Source of the DNA: Arachidicoccus sp. BS20
GTDB taxonomy: Bacteria > Bacteroidota > Bacteroidia > Chitinophagales > Chitinophagaceae
Assembly (NCBI RefSeq): GCF_001659705.1
Contig: NZ_CP015971.1
Location: 3,041,029 to 3,105,028 of the forward strand
DNA: 64,000 nucleotides
Reading direction: 5' to 3'
Shown here: positions 25,641-36,700 of the stretch, in pieces
How positions within the stretch are numbered: position 1 is the stretch's first letter
How the letters are laid out: each line of letters begins with the position of its first letter
The notes under the pieces: model-generated
Seen by the model: the letters and a program-made list of their open reading frames with translations, nothing else
Databases searched by the model: none
Told to the model about the DNA's origin: nothing
Position numbers and translations under genes: made by a program

Positions 25641-27086
25641 TTATGCCAACACCCAAGTGTCTTTGCTGCCGCCGCCTTGTGAAGAATTTACCACAAGCGA
25701 ACCTTCGCGCAAAGCCACTCTTGTCAATCCGCCGGGAACAATATTAATTCCATCGGGACCATATAAAGCAAACGGTCTTAAATCTACACGGCGCGGTTGA
25801 ATTTTACCGTCGATATAACACGGTGCGGACGATAAATTGATAATCGGTTGCGCAATAAAACTTCGCGGGTCAGCTTCAATGGCTTTGAGATAATTGTTAA
25901 TTTCTTCTTCCGAAGCCTTGTTGCCCATCAGCATTCCGTAGCCGCCCGATTCGTTGGTTTTTTTGATAACCATATTGTGTACATTTTCATATACATATTT
26001 CCGGTTGTCGGGAATTTCCAAGCGCAAAGTCGGTACATTTTTCAGAATCGGTTCTTCGTTTAGATAATACTTAATCATGTCGGGAACATAAGCGTACACG
26101 GCTTTATCGTCCGCAACACCGTTGCCCATAGCGTTTACAATGGCAACGTTACCTTTTCTGTATGACCAGTAAATGCCGGGAACACCAAGAATACTGTCGG
26201 GACGAAAAGTAAGCGGGTCGATAAAATCATCATCCACGCGGCGATAAATCACATCTACCTTTTTCAAACCTTTGGTGGTTTTCATATAGACGAAATGATT
26301 TTCGATAACCAAGTCTCTTCCTTCCACCAATTCGATTCCCATTAACCTTGCTAATGTTGTATGCTCAAAATATGCCGAATTATAAATACCCGGCGTGAGT
26401 AAAACCACGGTAGGCGAGCTTTCCTGCGAATTGGATAATGCGAGCAGATTTTGCAACAACAAATCGGGATAAGCATTCACTTTCCGTACATTGTTTTTGG
26501 GAATCATATCGGGAAAAATGCGCGAAGTCATGGCGCGGTTTTCCAGCATATATGAAACGCCCGACGGCGTACGCAGATTATCTTCCAGTACATAAAACTT
26601 TCCGTCTGCATCGCGTATTAAATCAATGCCCGCAATGTGCGAATAAATATCGAATGGCACATTTACATTAACCATCTCTCTTAAAAAAACAGGGCAGGAG
26701 TAAATGAGCTTTGCGGGAATAATACCATCGTGAATAATGAATTGCTGATGATAAATATCTTTCAGAAAAATATTGAGCGCTTTCAATCGTTGTTTGATGC
26801 CAGCTTCAATGGTTTTCCACTCATCGGCTTGTATAATGCGCGGAATAATATCAAAAGGAAAAATTTTCTCCAAGCCTTCGTTGTTGCTGTAAACGGTAAA
26901 TGTGATGCCTTGCGTCATGAACAGTTTTTTCGCCAGTTCATCTTTGCTGCTCATTTCTTCGCGGGTCATGTTTTGGATGCTGCCTGCAAATTTTTGGTAA
27001 CACGTGCGCAAGCCTTCGGGTCCAATCATTTCGTCCCATAAGTTTTCGCCTACACTATATTCGTTTAATGAAACAGATACTGACAT
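25641..27086 (-). CDS. Circularly permuted type 2 ATP-grasp protein (DUF404/DUF407)
   Basis: 481 residues, the usual length. Signatures are DIIPRIIQADEWKTIEAGIKQRLKALNIFLKDIYHQQFI, IDLIRDADGKFYVLEDNLRTPSGVSYMLENR, DVIYRRVDDDFIDPL, NAMGNGVADDKAVYAYVPDMI, KKTNESGGYGMLMG and the C-terminal RRVDLRPFALYGPDGINIVPGGLTRVAL. The fold predicts ATP-dependent ligation of a carboxylate to an amine or thiol, perhaps peptide bond formation, but no substrate is proven. It is the first gene of the three-gene set with the alpha-E and transglutaminase proteins. Confidence 0.94.
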   Translation of the reverse strand: MSVSVSLNEYSVGENLWDEMIGPEGLRTCYQKFAGSIQNMTREEMSSKDELAKKLFMTQGITFTVYSNNEGLEKIFPFDIIPRIIQADEWKTIEAGIKQRLKALNIFLKDIYHQQFIIHDGIIPAKLIYSCPVFLREMVNVNVPFDIYSHIAGIDLIRDADGKFYVLEDNLRTPSGVSYMLENRAMTSRIFPDMIPKNNVRKVNAYPDLLLQNLLALSNSQESSPTVVLLTPGIYNSAYFEHTTLARLMGIELVEGRDLVIENHFVYMKTTKGLKKVDVIYRRVDDDFIDPLTFRPDSILGVPGIYWSYRKGNVAIVNAMGNGVADDKAVYAYVPDMIKYYLNEEPILKNVPTLRLEIPDNRKYVYENVHNMVIKKTNESGGYGMLMGNKASEEEINNYLKAIEADPRSFIAQPIINLSSAPCYIDGKIQPRRVDLRPFALYGPDGINIVPGGLTRVALREGSLVVNSSQGGGSKDTWVLA

Positions 27087-27189
27087 ATATTCCCGGTTGT
27101 TTCATTAAAAATAAAATAATGTATTTAAAAAACAAAATTTGTTTTCTGTTTTGTTTAAAACGGAATGAAAAAGTATGTATTGTGAAAAA

Positions 27190-29898
27190 TTAATATTGAT
27201 AGAACTGTCTTGTTCTGTTAATCTTCAAATCGCGTAAAATGCCCGATTTAGGATTCAAAATAATACTGAAAGATTTATAACGACCAATCGGTGTAATATT
27301 GATGGACATTTGCCAGCAATGCATATCGCGGGAAAGAAAAAGCGTCATCATCCCAACCTGATGATTAATAACATCGTAATACAGGCTGCCGCCGGCTTTC
27401 CATTTGGGCGAAAGACTGAAGTCGCCATTCATGTTAAGGCTCGAGTTGAACACCTTATGGAAGCCGCTGTAATCGGGATTTACCTGCCGGTTAAAACCCA
27501 TGGCATAAGAAAGTTGCACATTCCACGGGATATTGAAATCGACAAATTCGCCGGGATTGCTTCTTACATAATTCAGTTGCTCTTCCTGCTGGTCGAGTGG
27601 CATATTCGGGTCCATTTCTATGCGTGAACTATCGGGACGGTCGTCCGTTTTTTTGCTTGAGAAAGATGTGGACAAAGACAATGTTCCATTGGTAATGGTT
27701 CCTATTTTCCCCTGTGACCAAAGCAGCTTATTAATTCTGTTGCCATGTGAGCCATATTCGTATTGGTCGAGGGTCATATTGGAATTAACGCTCAACTTAT
27801 TGTTAAAAAGCGATGTTCGCGCATATATAGCAACAGGTGCCCAATTGAGAGAGTCTGCCAACAAATTGTAGCTTGTGCTAAGCCCGAATCCATCAAGCAG
27901 GTTAAATTTTTTATACTTATTTTCGGGGTCGCCGGTGGTGTCATTTTTATTCGGTGTCCGCATCATCAGCACATTGTCCAGGCTGAAAGTAATAGCGCCG
28001 CTTTGTCCTTCTCCAAAGGCAGATACCACATTGCCGATGCCATAAACAGAATATCTTTGCTCGTATTCAGTAGTATCCACATGGACATTCTTATAATTTT
28101 TACTGTTCATGTCCGGTGTATAAGAAAAGCCGATAGAGGGTCGTACTTCATGCCTAATGCCGCCGCCGTTTTTAAAATTAACCGTACCGAAAATGCGGGT
28201 GTTCATAGTTACGCCGAAGCTCATTTGGCGTGCGGTGTAAAAACCGCGCATAATGGTTGTATCTACTTTACGTCTTTCCGCATCCCAACTTAGTGTATCT
28301 TTTCTGCTGTACCAGTTTTCGGCATAGCTTACCGATGGCGTAAAAATCAGCGGACCGAGCGCAGGCAACGTAAGCGTGATAGGTAAGGAGTGCTGTGCGC
28401 CCCATTGCATGGTGTCAAGTAAACTGCGGAAAGAGTTTTTTGCCGTATCAAAAAACGACAACTGGTTTAGTATGGTTGTGTTGTACGAAAATCCAATATT
28501 GTCGTACCACTTTGAGTTATCCGCAGATTCCTTTTTCTGGAAAGGATAAATGGTAGTTGTAGAAAAGTTCAGTGTGGGAAACTGGACATTTATTTGATGC
28601 GTATTGCTGTTTTGGTTATGCGTAGCAGACAACGACAAATTGTATTTACCATTGTCCCAGTTTTTTGCATAGGTAATGGAAGATGTGAGGTTGTTGCTGA
28701 AATTCGCATAAGGATTGTTGGCGAGATAGGTATTGAACTTCGTGCTGCCCGCATCCACATTGGCAGAAAAGCTTACGCCGGGATGTGCCTTACTGTCCAT
28801 AGAATGGCTCCAGTTGATGTGCATCGTTGTTCCTGTTTGGTATTCCTGTTCGCTTACGCCGCCGCTATTCAGTATTTTAGTATATTGATATGAAAAGCTA
28901 AGATTACCGCGATATTTGTACCGTTTATAATATTCAGGACTTATGGTAACAAGGTAACCGCCGTACGTGTACAGGTTGGCGCGGGTGGTTACATCCCAGT
29001 TGTCATTGATTACTTTGTAGTAGCCCAATCCCGTAATGCCCAGTCCGTAGCTGCTGTTTTGCTCAAAGGTAGGCGGCAGCAAACCGGAATGCCGCCCTCT
29101 TGTAAGCGGGTAAATACCAAACGGAATAATTACAGGCATCGGCACACCTTCAAATTCGGGAAATGCCGGACCGGAAACGGCAAGTTTACCGGTAATCATT
29201 TTCATTTTCCACGCATGGAAGTCGAAATGCGGCGGCTCAAGATTACAGGTGGTAAACCGTGCATCTTTGATGAAAATAGAATTGCTGTCCACTTTTTTGG
29301 CAATATCGGCTTTTACAAAAATTTCGCCTTCATTGTAAAAAGTGTTTTTAAGAATACCTTTCTGGGTTTTTATATTGTAAACCGCAGTATCCATGATGGA
29401 CTTGCTGCCTTTTTGTAAAATGGTCGGTCTGCCGCTTATTTCGTTGGAAGTATCGCTGTTGCCGTAAGCTCTTACCTGGTTGTTATTTCGATTATATTCT
29501 ATTGTATTTGCGGTTATATCATCGTCAGGGTCTTTCACATCTGCATCTTTGTACAGGTACAGCATATTGGATTTTACGTGATAAATCACGGAATCGGTGG
29601 CTTTAAAATCGACAATCATGCCCAGCGAATCTTTAGAAAAAATACTTTCATCTACCGGGCGCGCGTGCTTTTGTATGAAAATATCCTGCGGGGTGCGGTT
29701 ATCCATTTTCATTGCCCAGCTTGCAGGAATCGTGTCGGTATTTACAGAATCTTTGGCTCCGCGGATGGTAAGGATGGTAAGTGCCCGGATGTTGTTGGCT
29801 GCGTTGGATTGCGCCCCGGCTTGGCAAATCCACAAAAACAAAAAACCTGCGCAGGCAGATAAAACCATTCTTGTTTTTGCGTTGAAATATTTGACCAT
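27190..29898 (-). CDS. lptD: Putative LPS-assembly protein LptD (Bacteroidota type)
   Basis: 902 residues with a signal peptide (MVKYFNAKTRMVLSACAGFLFLWICQAGAQ). The N-terminal part has an OstA-like beta domain (about 90-230; YLYKDADVKDPDDDITANTIEYNRNN and a TAVYNIKTQKGILKNTFYNEGE segment). The rest is a large outer-membrane barrel with many aromatic-rich strands, ending in FSIILNPKSGILRDLKINRTRQFYQY. LptD inserts lipopolysaccharide into the outer leaflet. The cysteine pairs of E. coli LptD are not apparent, which is usual for this phylum. It is a single gene divergent from tag. Confidence 0.85.
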   Translation of the reverse strand: MVKYFNAKTRMVLSACAGFLFLWICQAGAQSNAANNIRALTILTIRGAKDSVNTDTIPASWAMKMDNRTPQDIFIQKHARPVDESIFSKDSLGMIVDFKATDSVIYHVKSNMLYLYKDADVKDPDDDITANTIEYNRNNNQVRAYGNSDTSNEISGRPTILQKGSKSIMDTAVYNIKTQKGILKNTFYNEGEIFVKADIAKKVDSNSIFIKDARFTTCNLEPPHFDFHAWKMKMITGKLAVSGPAFPEFEGVPMPVIIPFGIYPLTRGRHSGLLPPTFEQNSSYGLGITGLGYYKVINDNWDVTTRANLYTYGGYLVTISPEYYKRYKYRGNLSFSYQYTKILNSGGVSEQEYQTGTTMHINWSHSMDSKAHPGVSFSANVDAGSTKFNTYLANNPYANFSNNLTSSITYAKNWDNGKYNLSLSATHNQNSNTHQINVQFPTLNFSTTTIYPFQKKESADNSKWYDNIGFSYNTTILNQLSFFDTAKNSFRSLLDTMQWGAQHSLPITLTLPALGPLIFTPSVSYAENWYSRKDTLSWDAERRKVDTTIMRGFYTARQMSFGVTMNTRIFGTVNFKNGGGIRHEVRPSIGFSYTPDMNSKNYKNVHVDTTEYEQRYSVYGIGNVVSAFGEGQSGAITFSLDNVLMMRTPNKNDTTGDPENKYKKFNLLDGFGLSTSYNLLADSLNWAPVAIYARTSLFNNKLSVNSNMTLDQYEYGSHGNRINKLLWSQGKIGTITNGTLSLSTSFSSKKTDDRPDSSRIEMDPNMPLDQQEEQLNYVRSNPGEFVDFNIPWNVQLSYAMGFNRQVNPDYSGFHKVFNSSLNMNGDFSLSPKWKAGGSLYYDVINHQVGMMTLFLSRDMHCWQMSINITPIGRYKSFSIILNPKSGILRDLKINRTRQFYQY

Positions 29899-30213
29899 GC
29901 TTATTTTGCTTAAAAAGCCGTTTCCGGAACTTTATGATTATGAATGCCCGTGCGCAAGAATAATCAATGAAAAGCTACAATACTAATACTTTTTAAGAAG
30001 CACAAAAATATTGCTTATGTACAAATAGGAAAAATTTAACGAGGTGTATTCTCACATTATTTTTTGTTAGCCTGCATTATGTTTTCAGCCGTTGAATTTG
30101 TTCAATAAAATTATTCAAAAGAAAAACGAACTTTACACCTTAATTAAAAGCTGTAAATACGCAGATATTTTAAAAATCATTCGTATTCTGTAAGAAATAA
30201 AAACAAAAATCTC
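29899..30213. other. Spacer between lptD and tag
   Basis: An AT-rich 315-base divergent spacer. The minus strand has TAGCTTTT (29970-29977), one base off the -7 box, a possible lptD promoter. No gene, repeat or strong hairpin is seen; a short frame over 29597-29986 is the antisense of lptD extended. Confidence 0.5.
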
Positions 30214-30768
30214 ATGTCATATTGTGCATATATCGAAACCATGCAACCCGAAGAAAAAAAGGCTTTGCACAAAAATTATCACGATAATTATTACGGCTTT
30301 CCCATTCATGACGATAATGAATTATTTGGCAGGCTGATTATGGAAATAAACCAGGCGGGACTGAGCTGGGAAACGATTTTGAAAAAAGAACAGTCGTTCC
30401 GCAAAGCGTATAATAATTTCAATATAAAAAAAATAGCTGCTTATTCAAATGCTGACAGGGAAAGGCTTTTAGCCGATGCCGGCATTATCCGCAACAAGCT
30501 GAAAGTAAATGCCGCTATTGAAAATGCCAACGTTATTCTCGCATTGCAAAAAGAGTTCGGGTCGTTTGAAAAATGGCTGGAACACCATCATCCGAAAACT
30601 AAAGAAGAATGGGTAAAGCTGTTTAAGAAAACATTCCGGTTTACCGGCGGCGAAATTGTGAATGAATTTCTGATGAGCATTGGTTTTCTTCCCGGCGCGC
30701 ATACCGAAAATTGTCCTGTTCATCAAAAAATTCTGAAACAAAAACCCATGTGGACGAAGAAAAAATAA
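30214..30768 (+). CDS. DNA-3-methyladenine glycosylase I (Tag)
   Basis: 184 residues. Base-excision repair enzyme that removes 3-methyladenine from DNA. The Tag family signature is visible: EYHDNYYGFP-like KNYHDNYYGFPIHDDNELFGRLIMEINQAGLSWETILKKEQSFRKAY near the start, RNKLKVNAAIENA in the middle and a C-terminal GAHTENCPVH that supplies zinc ligands. The usual N-terminal C-x-W of Tag (MxRCxWxx) reads SYCAYIE here. It is convergent with sprA, with only 7 bases between stops. Confidence 0.92.
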   Translation: MSYCAYIETMQPEEKKALHKNYHDNYYGFPIHDDNELFGRLIMEINQAGLSWETILKKEQSFRKAYNNFNIKKIAAYSNADRERLLADAGIIRNKLKVNAAIENANVILALQKEFGSFEKWLEHHHPKTKEEWVKLFKKTFRFTGGEIVNEFLMSIGFLPGAHTENCPVHQKILKQKPMWTKKK

Positions 30769-30775
30769 TCTCCGG

Positions 30776-33700
30776 TTATTGCAGCGACATCGTTATCTGC
30801 AAACCAGCGTTGGTCGTGGTTATCGGCGGTGTTGTGGATACATAGGGGAGCGTACGCGTTTGGTTAAAATAAAATTTCAGGTTGATGCGGTTGTTCAGTA
30901 CATAGTTTATAGAAGGAGAAATGGAAACCACTTTTTGCCCGCCGGTGCTGTAATTATTCGTTTGGTCGAGCGTGGTGTTGCTATTGAACTGGTCGCTCAT
31001 TGCGAGGTTCAACCCGAAAGTCAAATCGTTGCCTACGCCGTTTGCCTGTTTTTTCGGTTTGGGTAAGAAAGGCAATTTTGCATTGTGTTTTACCAAACTA
31101 AAATCCAGCGCATAAGAAGTAGTGTTCACTTCACTTACCTGATAATCTACCAAACTCAAAGAAAGCTGTCTTGTTTTTCCGTACTGAAAAGAAAACGTAC
31201 TTTGATTGGCAAGCGTTACATTAATGCCGACCAGCGGAGCAAAACTTTCCGAAATCGTAATATTCGGAATTACAAAATACGGCACATAATTGCCCGAAAC
31301 GGAATCAATAAATGCGGGCATTCCCACCATCAGCGGGTCCTGGAAATTGAGCGCGCTGGTAAAACTGTTCATTGCAAGCGTGCCGCTGTAAGTATTGTTC
31401 AGCGTGATATTGGAAAATGTATTGGACAAATTACCGATGCGGGAAAGTCCTGCATAGCTAATGCTCCAGTTGGGCAACGGGAAAATGCTGCCAAGCGGAT
31501 TGGTTTTCATACTCGCATTATTTTCAGTTATCAGGTTTACGGTGTAAGGCGATTTTCCTGTGTATGCCGCAAGAAATGCGGGAATCAGTACATTCTGCGC
31601 ATAACGTCCATAGCCTTTTGCGTAGCCGTCGTCGGTTGTTCCGCCGCGATAATACGGATTTGCAGATGCTAATCTTTGCGAAATAATTTGACGATAGTCT
31701 GAAAACTGTGTAAATGTTTTGGACACATTGCCGGACGATGATTTGTTGAACAGAGATTTGAAGGATGCATACGAAACAGTGAAACCGCCCGCTGCGTAAG
31801 GGTTTAAGTGCTCAAATGTTCCGTTGCCTGCCGTGTCTTTAAACAGTTCGGAGTAATTTTTATTGAACGATTTCATCATCGACAATTGAATATTCAAATC
31901 TTTTGCAGGCTCAAGCTCTGCGTTGATGGTCAGCATTTTTGTATAGCTTTGACTATACAAATCGTTGAACAATGAATCTGTTGAGATTACGTGCTGTCGT
32001 GCTTTTTCGTCTAACCATTGCCGCGTAGGCATTTTCCCGAAAATATATCCGAAGCCGGGTTGCCGCGTTTTTAAATCTTCGCCCAAAGCCCGCGTACTAT
32101 CCATGTAGCCGGGCAATCGGCTGTTGTTGGTAAGTGCATAAGAAATATTTAGGCTTTTAACCATTGTGAGCAAGCGGGCAGCAGTCGTTACCGCACCACT
32201 TGTGTGCTCAATGTGTTGCTTGGCTTTTTCTTTTTTGATGGCAAGATGAATTTCATGTTTCAGTCTGCGCCATTTAATCAATGCCAATCTTTTTGCGCGG
32301 CCTTTCAAACCCTTGATTACATCAGTTTTCTTGGGAATACTTTTTAATAATGAATCAATTAGTTTTTTCGATTGTTGCGGCAACATTTTTTGTTCGTTCG
32401 CGGCTTGCTGTTGAGCGTCTGTATTCAATATTGATTTCAGTAATCTCGATTTGTTGTACAATTTTCTGAAATCCATATCAGCTTTAATGGTAGAACTGTT
32501 GCCGTTTTCAATGACATTACCCAAACTCACGGCTTGCAGATTTGCCGCAATCCAATTATAAGTTGCAGAGTAACTGTAATCTGCTTTTATCCAATCTGCA
32601 AATGGCAATTTATTCAACGGCAAGCTGTACGATAACGTTGCTGCTTGCGCGTACTGTGTATTTCTTCCGCCTTTCAAAAAGTTGTGCCATACGGAATCTT
32701 TCTTGGCTTTCGTGTTCAACGGACCATAAGGTTCGTCTATAACAGAAAGATTATTGGCAGTAAAATCAATGTTCAGACTGCGCGTAAGATTCCACGACAA
32801 GTTGTAATTTCTCGTCATGTTGAAATAATTATCGTAGGTCGATTCAACGGAATCCACCTGATTATTTACATTAAACGGATTGACTACGCGCGGCGTGTAA
32901 ATGCCTTGTTGCCTGTCAAATGTCATTCTGAAACTCATGAGCGACGGCGTTGGATTCAGGTTAAAATCGCGGATGAATGAAAGCCAAGGACTTTTATTGT
33001 GAAACAATCTTCTGAACGGTTGCCAATATTTCGGCTGTCCGTTGAATGTGTAGCCCAGTCCGCCGTAAGTATGTGTAATGCTGTTTTTTTCAATCAAAGG
33101 ATTGGTTTGATTGGTTTGCGTGTAAGAATAAGAAAAATCAAAATTGCTCAGGCTCCATATTTTCGGATGCATAGATGGCTGCGCAAAACGCACATTGGTA
33201 AAGCTGAAGGTTTTGGTGGTGGACAAATCCTGTGCAATATTTCGCGCCGAATCGCGCTGCGCGGAAGTCATGCCTTTTAGTTCTTCTTTGAACAGCACAT
33301 CCTGATTGTACGGGTCGTATTGCGGCGTTAAAACAGTACGGTTATAACCTGCATAAAAAGGAATGCTGAAGCCTGCTTTTTTAGGAAATAATTTTCCTGC
33401 ATCGATACTTGCCGATGCGTCAAACTGGAACATATCATTCGTCGAACGTTCATTCACATTTTGTTCCAATGTACCAAAACCTGCGGTAGATGTATTCGCC
33501 GAAACGCTGAGTGTACCTAAATCTGCAAGCTGCATATCCACGCGACCTTGCGCCGCCCAACCGCCTTTTTCATTCATTTGCGAAAGCGACAATTCGTCCA
33601 CCCAAACCTCGGCATCCAAAGGCTGATTGTTTTGCGCATTTTCAATGCCGACTAAAAAACTCGTTACCTGCGCAAGATTCGGGTTTCCTTTTACGGAATA

Positions 33701-36700
33701 AGTTTGTGTTCCCATTTGTTCGCGGTAAATGGTATTCAAAGGCGCACCGCTTGCATTGCGGTTGAGTTTAAGTGTTACCAAATCCTGTAGCTGAACCATT
33801 AAGTGATTGGCATCGGGCCAAATTTGTTCCGGTGTTGCTGTTGCGCTCGGCTGCGTTACCTGCAAAGGAATTCTTATTTCATAATAATTGTCCAGAAAAT
33901 CTTGTCCGATTCTTATCACGGCGACCAAATCATTATTATTCACAGGCGTTTGACCCGGCACAGATTCTGCGTGAAGAAACATCGACATTTGCCCGTAACG
34001 GCGCATATCAAGATTCATGTTTTTAAATACGCTGCGCGAATCGTTGCGTTGCAGATTCTGTATTTGTAAACTCATCGATTGCTCTTTTTCCAAATACACA
34101 GAACCATTGCTCACGCTTCCGCCGCCGTTCAACGATTGTAATTGCTGAACGCCCGGCGGCATTTTATAAGGAATCGGTTGTCTGCCGCTATTATCCTGCG
34201 TGTTTACGGAAGTAATGGTCAGTGTAGTTGAACTTCCTGCGGGTAAAGATTGATACGAACCCGATGTATCCAACACATAAGTAAAAGGTCGCCATGCGTT
34301 GCGCACCAAGCCTAATTCCGCAAAGCGAATTGTTGTAGAGTCGTTGAAACCTGTCAAATACATACGCATAAAACGAATGGATTTGAAGTCTGCAATTGAA
34401 CCGACTTTGTTGGTAAATTCTTTAATGGGAATGCGGAACAAATACCAATGTTCCTGCGTAATACTGTCGTTCGGAAGGCGTGGCGTAATGGTGCGGACAT
34501 CAGCAACGTACTTGTCAGTCAGCATCATGTTCGGCTTTAAATTGATTTGGTATTCGTAATATTGTTCGGTCTGGTTAATGGTATTATCGCCGTTCAAATC
34601 TTCATTGTCGGGATAAGTAGTTGAAGCCGATTGCGACGTAGTTGCCACAGGCGAATTTCCCTGCGGATTGTTGTAATGCTTGTATCTTGTCAAAATGCCG
34701 TCCGCACTTGTGAAACTTGGGTCGCGGTACCATTGATAATTATCCGCCGAAGGGTCGAGTGATGCTTTGAGATATACAGGCGAATTTGTACCAAAGTTCG
34801 CAGCTAATGTTTGCAGATAAGCATTCTGTTTGCGCCGTTCGCCGTCATCGTCCATACCGTCAAGACCAACATCCTGATAAGGTCTGTCCGCAGCGGTATT
34901 GCTGAACGCATTGGTCAGTTGAATTGGATTCGCCGGCGTTACGCCCCAAACCGAAGAGCTGTCTTCGCCCGCAGGCGAAGTTGGCGTAGCCAAACCATTT
35001 TCGTACATATGCTTGCCGTCTTTCAGCACGTCTTCACTCACATTTCCCAAATCAAAAACCAGTTTCCCGCCGTTGCTTTGCGGGTCTTTGATAAAAGGGT
35101 CTTGCATCCAAAACTCAATGTATTCAACGTTTTGCGTTTCAAAATCGGTTTGGTCTAATGCGCGCATAATACCGCCCCAGCGTTTTTGCGGATTGAGCAA
35201 ATGCCCGTTGGCGTCAATGTTTGCGGGGTCGTCGGTAAAGTTGTACGGACCCCTTTGGTTAGGGTAAAAAGACAAATCGAATGTAGTCGTTTGCAGGCTC
35301 GCGGAAATAGTGCTTTGGTTCGGAAAAAGTTCGCTCTCATACACGGGACGCACACGCGGGTCGCTGAGTTGCGACAGATTTTTATACAAAGGATTTGATG
35401 TATTCGACCTGTCTTGTAAAGTGGGTTCAATATTGTACCAAGCCAGTAACGCGCGGTTTTTTCCGTAGCTTAAATTATTGACCAAATCGGCTTCTGGAAA
35501 CAATCCGTTGCCCGCAGGTGTTGATGCCAGAGACCATGCCGTAAATGGATAACGCAAATCAAATTCGCTGCTGGAACTTTCAAAGTCATCAATATACACT
35601 CTGCCATTGTTGCCCGAACCGATTATTTTTGGATGATTGGGTTTCAGCATTGCCGCTTCGCCGTAAATATTGATGCTGCTTTTTGCATTGGTGGAATAAA
35701 AAGGCAGCTTGTTGAGCCAGCGCGTCAATTGGTCCCAATCGGCATGATAATTCATATCTACGCCGTACATTGTATTATTTATCGGGTCTTGACCATAATT
35801 GGTTTTGAAAGTGTAGGGTTGCTCTGAAAGTTTTTCCATTGTTGCGCCGAGCGTCAGATTTTTATTAACTAAATAATCCAACCGAACGCCCAGAAAATTT
35901 CTTTGTACCGTGCTGATATTGCTATTGTTTTCAAACTGTACATTTACGGGCGTTCCCGCATCCAGAATGGATTGATTAAGCACTTGAATTGTTCCGTTGA
36001 TATAATCTACAGTGTAATCCACGCCTTCCAGCAATGTTCGCCCGCCCGCAGTTACCGTAACAGAACCTTGCGGAATGTTTGAACCGCCGATACTGATAGT
36101 TGAACTCGAAGAGCCTTTGACTGTCCCCTGCAACACGAAGCGATTGACATTGGCATAAGTATTCGCAATGGCTTTTATACTGTCGTAGAGTTGATAATAA
36201 ATGTATTGATTTTTCACATCCTGTGAAACGCCGTTATATGCTAGAGAATCTAAATCTTTACCGAACGGTTCAAGTACAGGAAAAATAATTCTTCCGCGAG
36301 CAGGCAGCACTGTAAAGTTTCTGATAAAATCAAATTGCCCGTCGGGCAAAGCGTCGTTGTGGCTGTTCAGCCGGTCTGCGCCGAGAATCGAAATAATCGA
36401 TTTCCCGCTCACATCCTGCGAAGTCTGTGGCAGGTAACGGTTGGTGCCGCCGCTCGGCTGATTGTAATAAACATTCAAATCGAAATTGCTCGAATCTAAT
36501 CCCGAAACATTCAAAGAATATACGTTCTTCATCATCCATTGCCAGGTGGGCAAATCTACTCTTTGCGAAGTGGCTTTCAGCAATTTGAGAAACAAAACTT
36601 TCTGCACGCCTTGCGTGGAGTCGAGCGCCACATCTTGCGAAAATTCGCCCACCTGAAACACGCGACCGTTGTATGAATATTGATAAGCAACAGCCAAAAC

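Noticed and set aside
27763-28293. A 176-codon plus-strand frame inside lptD
   Set aside because: Antisense to conserved barrel sequence; composition follows the lptD codon pattern.
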